This document shows, in pieces, positions 1-6,906 of a stretch of DNA of 41,997 nt; the stretch's first letter is position 1, and each line of letters begins with the position of its first letter. Position numbers and translations under genes: made by a program. Source of the DNA: a virus; IMG/VR virus record IMGVR_UViG_3300005530_000016, positions 1 through 41,997 of that record; one strand, written 5' to 3'. The notes under the pieces are model-generated. The model searched no databases, was not told where the DNA came from, and saw only the letters and a program-made list of their open reading frames with translations.

Positions 1-70
1 AGATTAGTTCGGCGAGAGCATGGAGGGCTATGATAGCACGAGTAGCTGACCAGTGTAATGGCTAGGATAG
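1..70. repeat. 68-bp tandem repeat, left terminal copy
   Basis: Positions 1-70 are identical to 41900-41969. Positions 1-30 are also identical to the final 30 bases, 41968-41997. Joining the contig ends through that 30-base overlap gives two full 68-bp tandem copies, with a degenerate partial third copy just upstream near 41880-41899. The most economical reading is a circular or circularly permuted genome whose assembly broke inside a tandem repeat. Confidence 0.85.
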
Positions 71-212
71 CTGTTTTAAGCCAAAAAACGCGAAAGCATG
101 GAGCGCGTAGATTTCCAAGCGTGGGGCATAGTTTGAGTGTGGGGCATAGTTTGAGTGTGAAGCTGTGGCACTTTATAGTAATCGTAGAAATGCTATAGCA
201 TAGTACGCGACC
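71..212. other. Non-coding, repeat-rich stretch
   Basis: I see no convincing gene here. The stretch holds an 18-bp tandem duplication (121-138 and 139-156, unit beginning GTGGGGCATAG) and a degenerate echo of the terminal repeat near 90-107 (GCGAAAGCATGGAGCGC compared with GCGAGAGCATGGAGGGC). Together with 41835-41997 it makes about 375 bases of repeat-bearing non-coding DNA across the circle junction. This is a candidate packaging, replication or attachment region, but nothing in it identifies which. Confidence 0.5.
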
Positions 213-530
213 TTACGAAGAGTAGTGCGTTGGGGAAAACCCATCAGGTGTAAAAACCTGATGGGTTTTTTTATCGTTGCTACTTTCTAATGCCTCTTTT
301 TTAACATTTAGTTGGGACTGCGCCTGGAGTAATTCATCATCTGTCGCCACATCGAGTCCATCGGAATATTCTTCCGTCATCTCGTCGATGATTTCACATT
401 CCAAATCATAGCGACGCTCGGCGAACGCTTCTTTGAAATCGACAGTATCAGTAACATTTTCTTTGAAATATTCCGCGAGCGACTCGATAATCTGCTCTCT
501 GGTAGCTTGACTTAGACTTTTCTTTTTCAT
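213..530 (-). CDS. Small acidic protein of unknown function
   Basis: The 105-residue acidic protein begins MKKKSLSQATREQ. The start at 530 follows a good ribosome binding site (AAAGGAG) that itself lies right after a small intrinsic terminator hairpin. I do not recognise a family. Its final ~20 residues are encoded by the strong terminator hairpin at 238-272, so the natural stop may have been lost or the hairpin is tolerated as coding sequence. It is the last gene of the leftward small-gene operon starting near 2504 and may be expressed only by partial readthrough of the hairpin before it. Confidence 0.65.
   Translation of the reverse strand: MKKKSLSQATREQIIESLAEYFKENVTDTVDFKEAFAERRYDLECEIIDEMTEEYSDGLDVATDDELLQAQSQLNVKKEALESSNDKKTHQVFTPDGFSPTHYSS
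238..272. terminator. Strong bidirectional intrinsic terminator
   Basis: Perfect 12-bp inverted repeat (AACCCATCAGGT at 238-249, ACCTGATGGGTT at 256-267) with a 6-base loop and a T run on the plus strand. The minus strand has a shorter T run. It ends the leftward operon and overlaps the 3' coding end of the gene stopping at 213. Confidence 0.85.
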
Positions 531-555
531 TTTCGATTCTCCTTTTTCTTTCTTT

Positions 556-591
556 TAAAAAATAAAACCCACTAACACATAGGCGTAGTGG
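556..591 (-). terminator. Small terminator between two operon genes
   Basis: Read leftward, CCACTA (591-586) pairs with TAGTGG (574-569) and is followed by GTTTTATTTTTT, directly before the AAAGGAG of the next gene (start 530). It lies over the 3' end of the gene stopping at 572. Placing a terminator immediately before a ribosome site recurs at 908-927 and 2516-2542. Confidence 0.6.
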
Positions 592-889
592 ACATTTCTT
601 CTTGTTGTGGAGAGGTAATAGGAATCTCAGGGAACAGTTTTTCCACGAATCTACGAAAGCTCTCGCAACGCATAACGAGATGGGCAGAGCGCATAATCTC
701 GCCCTCACGCAATACACCGACATTATGCGCCTGATGCAGCTTGTTGAGGGCGTAGTGGAGGCTCAGCACTTCAAAGAACATATTATTCTCTAGCTTATCT
801 GCGCACCACTCAATCATCTCAGGCAGGCTCATATGGTCGAGCATATGGTCGCCAATCTCCTGCCACTCGTCTTCATTTCTCGTTGACAC
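572..889 (-). CDS. Small protein of unknown function, GTG start
   Basis: The predicted 105-residue protein starts at a GTG (889), because AAAAGGAG sits 6 bases upstream and the longer open frame to 1039 runs through the structured leader. The sequence (STRNEDEWQEIGDHMLDHM...) is helical and acidic with a Pro/Thr tail. I do not recognise a family. It is preceded by its own promoter (1008-1035) and the paired-helix leader at 920-1002, so its expression is probably controlled by attenuation. Confidence 0.7.
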   Translation of the reverse strand: MSTRNEDEWQEIGDHMLDHMSLPEMIEWCADKLENNMFFEVLSLHYALNKLHQAHNVGVLREGEIMRSAHLVMRCESFRRFVEKLFPEIPITSPQQEEMSTTPMC

Positions 890-907
890 TTCTTTCTCCT
901 TTTCTTT

Positions 908-1002
908 CAAAAAAAAAGAACCCCCACCAATCTGAACTAATCCAATGCGGTTGGGATAGTCAGACCGTGGGGGTCTGTTTTTGATTTTTCTTCCCAACCG
1001 CA
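908..1002 (-). promoter_or_regulatory. Structured mRNA leader / attenuator, copy 1
   Basis: In the leftward RNA, four segments occur in the order b-a-b'-a'. Segment b is 1002-992 and b' is 956-946 (11 perfect pairs, TGCGGTTGGGA). Segment a is 974-967 and a' is 927-920 (ACCCCCAC with GTGGGGGT). Segment a lies in the loop of b:b', and a' lies downstream, followed by a T run and then the ribosome site of the gene starting at 889. The two helices can form an H-type pseudoknot or be alternatives, with a:a' acting as a terminator. The same order of elements is found at 2527-2619. Confidence 0.7.
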
Positions 1003-1007
1003 CTATT

Positions 1008-1035
1008 ATCATACCAAAAATTTTTACAGAATCAA
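1008..1035 (-). promoter_or_regulatory. Sigma-70-type promoter of the 889 gene
   Basis: Leftward -35 TTGATT (1035-1030), 16-base spacer, -10 TATGAT (1013-1008) preceded by TTTTTGG. The predicted start falls at about 1002, exactly where leader segment b begins. The -35, spacing, -10 and position relative to the leader are the same as at 2624-2651. Confidence 0.7.
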
Positions 1036-1072
1036 GCATTAGAAGGATGAGCCATGATTTTATCCTTTCTCC

Positions 1073-1315
1073 TTAAAGCGTGTAATACGGTAAATTGTAA
1101 ATGCCTGAAGAGTGTAAATAAGTTCCAGCAGATGGAGCGTTTACTAAATTAATAAAATGAGATTTATCAACTTCATAAACGCAAATGGCACCGTCCTTGA
1201 ATTCTACAAGTAACTCCCCAAACATGTCATCATATGCGCAGCTACGTATCCATCCGCTTGCAGAATTAACACTCTCCCATTGTAAATCATCGACCAAGTT
1301 AGTTCTCTCGTCCAT
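1073..1315 (-). CDS. KTSC-domain small protein
   Basis: 80 residues from the ATG at 1315, chosen because GAGGAG lies 4 bases upstream. The ATG at 1330 has no such site. The core reads W..V.S....IRSCAYDD...LLVEFKDGAICVYEV...FINLVNAPSAGTYL, which matches the KTSC family pattern (S-x-I, sigYD, L.V.F..G..Y.Y..V, A.S.G.y). KTSC proteins are small and common in phages; some are fused to nucleic-acid enzymes, and their role is not established. The gene overlaps the end of its upstream neighbour by 17 bases, which indicates translational coupling. Confidence 0.7.
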   Translation of the reverse strand: MDERTNLVDDLQWESVNSASGWIRSCAYDDMFGELLVEFKDGAICVYEVDKSHFINLVNAPSAGTYLHSSGIYNLPYYTL

Positions 1316-1562
1316 TTCGCTCCTCTTCAATTATTTGCTCGCCCACAGCGATTAGATTATCTAGTTTGTCGATTTTTTCTTTTCGCTCTTGGAGAGGCAT
1401 ACGGCACATAGTTACCGCTTGAGCCACCGTAAGACCCATATGCGAAATTACTCTTTCAAATCGCAGATACAGGCGATAAATTGCCTGTTCTTCATTTGTT
1501 GCTGTGTGTTGAATTACTTTTTGATGTAATTCTTGCATATTCTGAAAAAATTGTTCGGTCAT
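1299..1562 (-). CDS. Small helical protein of unknown function
   Basis: 87 residues, predicted mostly alpha-helical and charged, starting at 1562 with AGGAG 5 bases upstream. No family is recognised. It sits between the 58-residue gene ending at 1572 and the KTSC gene, whose start overlaps its 3' end, so the three are read as one leftward unit. Confidence 0.65.
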   Translation of the reverse strand: MTEQFFQNMQELHQKVIQHTATNEEQAIYRLYLRFERVISHMGLTVAQAVTMCRMPLQERKEKIDKLDNLIAVGEQIIEEERNGREN

Positions 1563-1571
1563 GGTAATCTC

Positions 1572-1748
1572 CTACAAATCTAAGAACCCGTGCGCACTGA
1601 CAAACACATCCCAGAGTCTTTCAGCGGAGAATAGGTGGACTGTAGCATCGTCTATCTCTCGCATTGTGTCTGCACTGACCACGGTAAACATCGAATAGTG
1701 AAGGTCGTCTACGTTCTGCCGTGTATCGTGCCATGTATCGTCGTCCAT
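1572..1748 (-). CDS. 58-residue acidic protein of unknown function
   Basis: A short open frame, MDDDTWHDTRQNVDDLHYSM through SAHGFLDL, fills the gap between two operon genes. Its start at 1748 lies 9 bases after the upstream stop (1758), and its TAG stop overlaps the ribosome site of the next gene. AAGGAG lies about 13 bases upstream, overlapping the previous stop, which is rather far. The tight fit in the operon is the main support; no family is recognised. Confidence 0.5.
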   Translation of the reverse strand: MDDDTWHDTRQNVDDLHYSMFTVVSADTMREIDDATVHLFSAERLWDVFVSAHGFLDL

Positions 1749-1757
1749 CGGCTCTTT

Positions 1758-2180
1758 CTAATCTCCTTCCCAATTAGGCAAATCGTAGATAAACGGAATG
1801 GTTGTGCCATCGACACCATCCCACTCTTCCCAACTTTCGAGACTCTCTTCGCTATTATCCAAAAGTGCCTGCTGTTCATTCCATCGAGTATAGGCGAGCC
1901 AAGCTTCGTGCCTGGGACCAAGCAGACCTGGCACGTCCCAACCTTCGCCATCAACCTCATGCTTGTTAGAAAAATAGCCATTTGCAATCAGGTGAGTCAG
2001 TCCGCCATCAATCGAACGTTGTGGCTTGTTTAGTTTTTGCGCTACGTAGCTGGTGATATCCTTGGTTTCGCCAATACTCCAGCCGATGAAGCCCATGTGG
2101 CAATCTCGTACTACCACATCAAGAATAGTGTCCAGGATTTGCTGTCCCAAAGGGGTGATTTTTTTCATTTTCGTTTGCAT
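1758..2180 (-). CDS. Unknown protein with winged-helix-like N-terminus
   Basis: 140 residues, start at 2180 behind AAAGGAG. Residues about 8-70 (GQQILDTILDVVV ... SYVAQKLNKPQRSIDGGLTHLIANGYF) have the spacing of a winged helix-turn-helix: helices, then a Q-R-S-I recognition-like turn, then L-x-x-G-y-F. The acidic, Trp-rich C-terminus (EEWDGVDGTTIPFIYDLPNWEGD) is unusual. DNA binding is an inference from pattern only. It is the second gene of the leftward operon starting at 2504. Confidence 0.55.
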   Translation of the reverse strand: MQTKMKKITPLGQQILDTILDVVVRDCHMGFIGWSIGETKDITSYVAQKLNKPQRSIDGGLTHLIANGYFSNKHEVDGEGWDVPGLLGPRHEAWLAYTRWNEQQALLDNSEESLESWEEWDGVDGTTIPFIYDLPNWEGD

Positions 2181-2216
2181 TTTTGGTCTCCTTTCTTCCT
2201 CAGGCTTGGGAAAATT

Positions 2217-2504
2217 TCATGCGTCATCAAAGGCGTTTTCATACATCGAGTATGGTAGCCAGCGCGTGTGAGCGTACTCTACATCATCGCCTGAACCAAC
2301 CAAGCGCTCATAATTATTTTCAGCCACAATGTAGCTGACCTTATCTGCTGACGTAAAATGGATGGTGGCTTGGGGATAGCGCTCTTCAGCTGCTATCTTG
2401 AGTTGCTCCCTAAACGAGGCGAGTAGCTCCCCCTCGCAGTCCCACCTCGCGATTTCATTCTCATCCACAAAGATGGCATAGTAGTCCGAGTCTGTGACTT
2501 CCAT
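2217..2504 (-). CDS. Small acidic protein of unknown function
   Basis: 95 residues, MEVTDSDYYAIFVDENEIARWDC..., with an alternating pattern compatible with an alpha/beta fold. The start at 2504 has AAAGGAGAGG directly upstream. It is the first gene after the second copy of the promoter plus paired-helix leader (2516-2651), so it is the gene most directly controlled by that element. No family is recognised. Confidence 0.65.
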   Translation of the reverse strand: MEVTDSDYYAIFVDENEIARWDCEGELLASFREQLKIAAEERYPQATIHFTSADKVSYIVAENNYERLVGSGDDVEYAHTRWLPYSMYENAFDDA

Positions 2505-2512
2505 TTTCCTCT

Positions 2513-2619
2513 CCTTTAAAAAAATAAACCCCCCAATATAGCATGTATCGTCATCGGTGCGACCCAGACGAGCTATATGGGGGGTTCGTGAATTTTTACT
2601 TTCGCCGTCTGAGTCGCAC
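2513..2619 (-). promoter_or_regulatory. Structured mRNA leader / attenuator, copy 2
   Basis: Same b-a-b'-a' order as 908-1002 with unrelated stem sequences. Segment b at 2619-2606 pairs with b' at 2570-2557 (13 of 14 positions). Segment a at 2586-2572 (AACCCCCCATATAGC) pairs with a' at 2542-2527 with one bulge. Then come T-rich bases and the AAAGGAGAGG of the gene starting at 2504. Helix a:a' followed by U-rich RNA is a plausible intrinsic terminator; b:b' encloses segment a. Confidence 0.7.
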
Positions 2620-2623
2620 TTAA

Positions 2624-2651
2624 ATCATACCATAGATTTTTTGCGAATCAA
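2624..2651 (-). promoter_or_regulatory. Sigma-70-type promoter of the 2504 operon
   Basis: Leftward -35 TTGATT (2651-2646), 16-base spacer, -10 TATGAT (2629-2624), with GG before the -10. The predicted transcript begins at or just before leader segment b at 2619. It matches the promoter at 1008-1035 in every element. Confidence 0.7.
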
Positions 2652-2711
2652 GAGCGTTCATTTTTATAAAAATGTTTTTTCAAAAAAAGTTTAAAGCGTT
2701 TGTTCAGTGAA

Positions 2712-2906
2712 CTAATGAATACATTCTTTAAAAAGTAAAAATGCTACTACCTTGGGATTGGTCTCATCAGTCCAGTGTCTCTTTATCCTCTCTAAGTAGA
2801 AGCCCTCATAGGTAGGTAGTGCTTCATCCCGCTCCAAAATACAATCTACCCTCTTGACAATCCAGCCATCTCCATCAAGTTCATTCGTTAATTTAACTAT
2901 TTGCAC
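2712..2906 (-). CDS. 64-residue protein of unknown function, GTG start
   Basis: Reads QIVKLTNELDGDGWIVKRVDCILERDEALPTYEGFYLERIKRHW and so on; Arg/Lys/Glu-rich with several Trp. The GTG at 2906 has TTGGAG 5 bases upstream and overlaps the end of the glycosyltransferase gene (stop at 2893), implying coupled translation. No family is recognised. Confidence 0.55.
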   Translation of the reverse strand: MQIVKLTNELDGDGWIVKRVDCILERDEALPTYEGFYLERIKRHWTDETNPKVVAFLLFKECIH

Positions 2907-3594
2907 GTGTCTCCAATATATTTCTGATTCTGTTGCCCTCTCCTTCCATGCACGCCCTACTCACATTATTCCTGCTGATTGCCCTATACCTATCGTGAAC
3001 TGCATCATTACCTCGTGTACCGCAACAAGGACTAAAGTGAAATACCTCCAATGACGGACAATACACTAATCGACCAGCAGAACTCCATTGACCGTGGTGA
3101 TGAATGTCTTGACAGCTGGTTGTGTTCTCAACGTGTACCAAATAACCTGCGGCGGAATATGCGGGTCTTGTCATGCACGGAAAACAAAAATAACCTGCAT
3201 TGAGATTATCTTTACCGGCGAGAGCAACAGCACCATCAGGAAATTCTTTTTTAATTTCCTCTAGCCGGTTGAGCGTTTCCGTGTCCCATCCCTTGCGAGT
3301 TAGAATTACATCGTCATTTAGGAGCCATAAAATTGAACCGCTAGTAAGTCTGGCGATAGTGTTATAATAATGTGTAAAGTTGGTTTGTCGGTTAAAATAA
3401 CAAAAGCGTAGCCAGGGATATTCTCGCATTAATTTTCCCGATTCACAAACTGTACTATTATCGTCGAAATCTATAGCGATAAAGCATTCAAGACGAGATA
3501 AAACAGAAGTCGTATCTTGTACGGATTGTAAAAACTGTCGCAATAGTGGGATTCTTTCGCGACTAGCCAGAATTAATGAAAAATCTGTGTCCAT
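2893..3594 (-). CDS. GT-A fold glycosyltransferase (family 2-like)
   Basis: 233 residues. The N-terminus (SLILASRERIPLLRQFLQSV) is the first strand and nucleotide-sugar loop of GT-A enzymes. LLNDDVILTRKGWD at about 91-104 supplies the acidic metal-binding motif (NDD in place of DXD). A His/Cys cluster lies near 160-200. The start at 3594 has no Shine-Dalgarno sequence but is preceded by ACTATAATAAAG, as in other virion-region genes. With the GT25-like gene at 5413-4139 and the GT at 24344, it suggests that the phage glycosylates its own proteins or the host surface. The acceptor cannot be read from the sequence. Confidence 0.75.
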   Translation of the reverse strand: MDTDFSLILASRERIPLLRQFLQSVQDTTSVLSRLECFIAIDFDDNSTVCESGKLMREYPWLRFCYFNRQTNFTHYYNTIARLTSGSILWLLNDDVILTRKGWDTETLNRLEEIKKEFPDGAVALAGKDNLNAGYFCFPCMTRPAYSAAGYLVHVENTTSCQDIHHHGQWSSAGRLVYCPSLEVFHFSPCCGTRGNDAVHDRYRAISRNNVSRACMEGEGNRIRNILETRANS

Positions 3595-3608
3595 TACTTT
3601 ATTATAGT

Positions 3609-4190
3609 ATGGGAAATAAGCTTAAAAAGAACCGCTTTGAAACCGTGATTGAGGATGGGATTGTGTATGTGCCGCTAAGTAGAGGATTATTCGCAAAATT
3701 AGATTTAGAAGATTATAACAATTTCAACGTTGGAAATTATAACTGGTATGCCAGAAGAGTACATTATCGTGGACAATATTATTTAAATTTTTACGCCGCC
3801 ACCACAATGGATGGCAAAATCATTTACTTACATTCGTTATTGCGAGGAAAGGGGGCTGACCATGTAGATGGTGATGGACTCAATAATCTCAGTACGAATT
3901 TACGACCTGCCACCCAAAGCCAAAATAATGCCAATCGAAACAAAAGCCCAAATTGTACTTCTAAATATAAAGGTGTGAGCAAAAACAAAAATAAATGGCA
4001 GGCGCAAATAAAGCACAATAAGAAAAAACATTATCTTGGACGTTTTGAAAAAGAATCCGATGCAGCTATTTGTTATGACCGAGAAGCTTGTAAAATATTT
4101 GGTGAGTACGCGAAACCAAACTTTGTAATTCACTACGATTACGAAGCTACTGGAGGCTTTAATAAGTCTTCCACTTCTTCCACCGTATGA
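3609..4190 (+). CDS. HNH homing-type endonuclease with AP2 domain
   Basis: 193 residues from the ATG at 3609. Residues about 74-100 form the HNH core (YLHSLLRGKGADHVDGDGLN, with H75, D84-H85 and N93 as candidate catalytic or metal residues). Residues about 117-171 form an AP2/ERF-type DNA-binding domain (SKYKGVSKNKNKWQAQI ... HYLGRFEKESDAA). This HNH-AP2 arrangement is typical of free-standing phage homing endonucleases. It sits in the opposite strand between two glycosyltransferase genes. Its last ~17 codons overlap the 3' end of the GT25-like gene, so the insertion probably took over that end. Confidence 0.85.
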   Translation: MGNKLKKNRFETVIEDGIVYVPLSRGLFAKLDLEDYNNFNVGNYNWYARRVHYRGQYYLNFYAATTMDGKIIYLHSLLRGKGADHVDGDGLNNLSTNLRPATQSQNNANRNKSPNCTSKYKGVSKNKNKWQAQIKHNKKKHYLGRFEKESDAAICYDREACKIFGEYAKPNFVIHYDYEATGGFNKSSTSSTV

Positions 4191-5413
4191 CACAATTTCA
4201 CATCGTAATCTGTACTATTTCGCACTTCGTCAAAAACTAACTGAGGATGATACAGACATGCTTTTTGTTTTTTTGCGACTGCTTCATATTCTAACGTGTG
4301 TATAATATTACTTAATCGCCAATTTGCATCTCCCATAGTATACAGCCTTAAACCATTATCGAGTCCTGTAATAGGGTCTATCCAATTACCAATATGAACT
4401 TTATCTTTTACCGCATCAAACACTTTTTTATCTTCAACCATAATTACGAAGTGTTTAGGCTTGAGAGAATAATCGTGGATTCGTAATAAAGCATCTACGG
4501 CTTGGGGCAAGGATGTAATTTCAAGAACAGGTCCAGTCCAACATTCTTTTACTAATTGCGTCTCTAACTCAGGATGATAAAGACCCAAAGTCCATTCTTC
4601 CTCACTTGCTACTTCCCACATTAAATCACCAATCCATTTTGTTAATTTAATTTTGTCATTGAAAGAATCTACCAAGCCTGCGTCAATGCCCTGTGAATTT
4701 AATGTGTATCCCAAATGGACATTGTAACTTTCTCTTAGTTCGTTAATTTCTTCTTGACTACATTTTAAAACCAAAATTGTTTCATCGCCATTAGGAGGAC
4801 AGAAAAACTTTTTAGGATTGGTACGATAATTGATGTTTGAGAGAGAATGGGATTGACCACACAAAAAAGGGTCAGGAGCATAAATCTTGAATTTTTTTTG
4901 AACCTCACCCACATGCCAATCACAATGACTATCCACCCTTTGCCACAAATCCAACAGTGCCTTCATATAAGCTCTATTGGCCGAGTAACTGTGAGTACGC
5001 TGCGTATTAGTACAACGCACGACATGCTTATTGATTCTTACTGGTGCTGAAATATGCTGACCGCCTAAACAAACACCATCGAAACGAACGCCATCCGCAT
5101 CTTCTGGCAAATTTTCCAAAAATTCAGCATACTTCACTCTAAAATTGCTTCTAAAACATGCATCGTCCTCGAATACTAAAATGTTCTGCACGTCATCGTT
5201 TAATGCTTCAGCGAGGACTGTACAATGAGAACGAGCGCAACACGCAGCCGGTCCTCCCTCTGTAAACCATTCAGGACAGCCCAGCTTATTGTGGTCGTAG
5301 GCGTTAAAGCGTTTTATATTTTCAAAATCTGTTTTTTTAATTTCGTCATTAAACTCGCGCCATCTATCAGGTCTGCGCAATAAATTGATGCATACAATAC
5401 GGTCAAATTTCAT
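4139..5413 (-). CDS. GT25-like glycosyltransferase with extra C-terminal domain
   Basis: 424 residues. CINLLRRPDRW (8-18), the Cys/His segment PAACCARSHCTVL (about 55-67) and ILVFEDDACF (78-87) match glycosyltransferase family 25 (LPS/procollagen galactosyltransferase-like), which uses the EDD motif for metal and nucleotide-sugar binding. Residues beyond about 235 form an additional domain I cannot assign. AGGAAGG lies just upstream of the ATG at 5413, which overlaps the previous stop by 4 bases. The last 17 codons overlap the HNH gene on the other strand. A virion or host-surface acceptor is inferred. Confidence 0.8.
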   Translation of the reverse strand: MKFDRIVCINLLRRPDRWREFNDEIKKTDFENIKRFNAYDHNKLGCPEWFTEGGPAACCARSHCTVLAEALNDDVQNILVFEDDACFRSNFRVKYAEFLENLPEDADGVRFDGVCLGGQHISAPVRINKHVVRCTNTQRTHSYSANRAYMKALLDLWQRVDSHCDWHVGEVQKKFKIYAPDPFLCGQSHSLSNINYRTNPKKFFCPPNGDETILVLKCSQEEINELRESYNVHLGYTLNSQGIDAGLVDSFNDKIKLTKWIGDLMWEVASEEEWTLGLYHPELETQLVKECWTGPVLEITSLPQAVDALLRIHDYSLKPKHFVIMVEDKKVFDAVKDKVHIGNWIDPITGLDNGLRLYTMGDANWRLSNIIHTLEYEAVAKKQKACLYHPQLVFDEVRNSTDYDVKLCHTVEEVEDLLKPPVAS

Positions 5414-5610
5414 TTTACCTTCCTATTGCCGCCTCCACAACCACAACCTTTTTTTGGCTCAACAACAGTATTATCAGCAGGTCGTGGTTGTCCTTCCCAA
5501 AGTTTGTAATATCGGTCGTCGTTAAACCAAAGCCAACAAATGCGACACTCCCCTTCTACGTAAGGTTGACCCGGTACTAAAACGTCTGGGTGATTACAAG
5601 GTCGTGGCAT
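5410..5610 (-). CDS. Small Cys-rich, zinc-ribbon-like protein
   Basis: 66 residues from the ATG at 5610 (MPRPCNHPDVL...). One Cys-His pair, then CRIC, then a GCGCGGG motif near the C-terminus, suggest metal binding. There is no Shine-Dalgarno sequence; ACTATTATATTATT precedes the ATG, almost identical to the sequence before the chaperone gene at 15956. It lies between a Cys-rich adhesin gene and the GT25-like gene. A similar Cys-rich mini-protein is encoded at 8340. Function unknown. Confidence 0.65.
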   Translation of the reverse strand: MPRPCNHPDVLVPGQPYVEGECRICWLWFNDDRYYKLWEGQPRPADNTVVEPKKGCGCGGGNRKVK

Positions 5611-5623
5611 AATAATATAATAG

Positions 5624-6163
5624 TTAACCTGCGACGATACCCACAGTGCCAACACCACCATTGCACCCAGTTAGGTCCACATTATTAAAGGTCATCGACA
5701 AGGGATTACACTGTATAGGTTGGACTGGAAAATAATTGGACACGTTATTTGCAATATTAAGCCTCCATGCACCAACCTGAGCATCGCAAGTTAAAGAGAC
5801 GGTAAATAAAACATTGCCACCAAAACGCCCAATTCCACCACAAGCACAAGTTCCTACAGTTTGACAAGTTTTCCAAGCATTAACGCCGTCAAAGGTTAAA
5901 GTAACTGAAACATCAATTGCACCTGCTAGAATATTGCAGGTTAAACTAAATGGTATTAGCACTCCAGGGCAAATTGAACAACTTACGCCGCCTTGACTAC
6001 CAGAAGAAGAACTTAACGAACTAGAACTACTTCCTTCAACAAACTGACCACAATTTAGCTGGCACTCTTTTTCATTATCATAGCCTCCTGAAACTAAAGT
6101 ATAACCTGCTGCTAAAAATGCGCTTAATTCGTCAACTGTGAGGAAAAAACATTGTTGTGTCAT
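5624..6163 (-). CDS. Ser-linker Cys-rich virion/adhesin protein
   Basis: 179 residues: a short N-terminal segment (MTQQCFFLTVDELSAFLAAGYTL), a Ser-rich linker near 45-58, and a beta-rich C-terminal domain with regularly placed Cys (C...W..C..C.C...F.VSLTC...VGAWRLN...CNPLSMTF....C.G). The same C-terminal domain occurs in the upstream gene 6899-6165, so these are paralogous domains. GGAG precedes the ATG. A receptor-binding or decoration role is inferred from position among tail genes; the Ser linkers are possible glycosylation targets. Confidence 0.65.
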   Translation of the reverse strand: MTQQCFFLTVDELSAFLAAGYTLVSGGYDNEKECQLNCGQFVEGSSSSSLSSSSGSQGGVSCSICPGVLIPFSLTCNILAGAIDVSVTLTFDGVNAWKTCQTVGTCACGGIGRFGGNVLFTVSLTCDAQVGAWRLNIANNVSNYFPVQPIQCNPLSMTFNNVDLTGCNGGVGTVGIVAG

Positions 6164-6164
6164 A

Positions 6165-6899
6165 TTACTCCGTTATAGTTATGGTTGCCGTACCGCCTAA
6201 ACAATAAGACGGAAACGGGAAACCATTAAAAACTAATAAAAAGGGATTACAAGTGTGCGTAGAGGGATTGGCGGGGATTCCCGTTGGTACAGTCAGTTGC
6301 CATACGCCGACTTGCTGACAGATTAAAACAAATTGTGGCGAAGCGCAAGAGTCATTTGGATTATTCCAAGTCGTTCCACCAGCCCAAATTAACGCTAAAC
6401 TATCAGGTAAACAGGTACAAGCACCAGTTTTATTTGTAATTGAAACATGTAGTGTAGTCGGCAACCCATTGGAACAACATTGCGTATGGATTAATTGTTG
6501 CGCACTACTTGAGCTACTTACACTTGCACCACTTGCACTAGCACTACTTGAACTACTACTACTTGAGGAAACTGGCACTTGTAAACAGTAATATTTGCGC
6601 TGTCCTGGAGGTGGTGGAGGAGTAGGTCCACCACTGCCGCCACCACTACCACCACTTGCTGAGCTACTGGATTGTTGAGACCCAGATTGTTGTGACCCAC
6701 CAGATTGTTGAGAACCACCAGATTGTTGTGAACCACCAGATTGTTGCGATTGCTGAGACTGTTGTGAACCACCAGATTGTTGAGACCCTGATTGTTGAGA
6801 CCCTGACTGCGCACTGGACGCACTGGATACGGAGGCTGAGCTTTGAGAGCTACTGGAGCTACTTGAAGTCGCGCAACAAGGGCAATCAGGATATATCAT
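6165..6899 (-). CDS. Ser/Gln/Gly-repeat adhesin-like protein
   Basis: 244 residues from the ATG at 6899 (MIYPDCPCCA). Residues about 10-95 are almost entirely Ser, Gln and Gly, with tandem SGGSQQ units, followed by a poly-Pro stretch, YYCLQVP, a second Ser/Ala run, and a C-terminal Cys-rich domain (TCLPDSLALIW ... FVLICQQVGVWQLTVP ... CNPFLLVFNG ... YCLGG) paralogous to that of the 6163 gene. It has no Shine-Dalgarno sequence and lies 7 bases after the previous stop. Extended flexible linkers with terminal beta domains suggest a surface-exposed virion fibre; glycosylation is an inference. Confidence 0.65.
   Translation of the reverse strand: MIYPDCPCCATSSSSSSSQSSASVSSASSAQSGSQQSGSQQSGGSQQSQQSQQSGGSQQSGGSQQSGGSQQSGSQQSSSSASGGSGGGSGGPTPPPPPGQRKYYCLQVPVSSSSSSSSSASASGASVSSSSSAQQLIHTQCCSNGLPTTLHVSITNKTGACTCLPDSLALIWAGGTTWNNPNDSCASPQFVLICQQVGVWQLTVPTGIPANPSTHTCNPFLLVFNGFPFPSYCLGGTATITITE
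6663..6806. repeat. Short tandem coding repeats (S/Q/G linker)
   Basis: Imperfect 15- and 18-base units around CCAGATTGTTGTGAACCA encode the SGGSQQ/SQQ repeats of the gene above. Units vary mainly at third positions and lose or gain whole codons, as expected for slippage within a coding repeat. Confidence 0.8.
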
Positions 6900-6906
6900 T
6901 ATTATA

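Noticed and set aside
890-1039. Longer N-terminus for the 889 gene
   Set aside because: It would translate through the promoter-proximal structured leader, while a GTG with a perfect ribosome site lies at 889.
1635-2033. A 132-codon rightward open frame
   Set aside because: It covers two coupled leftward genes with good start signals; its own sequence is Ile/Cys/His-rich and has no ribosome site.
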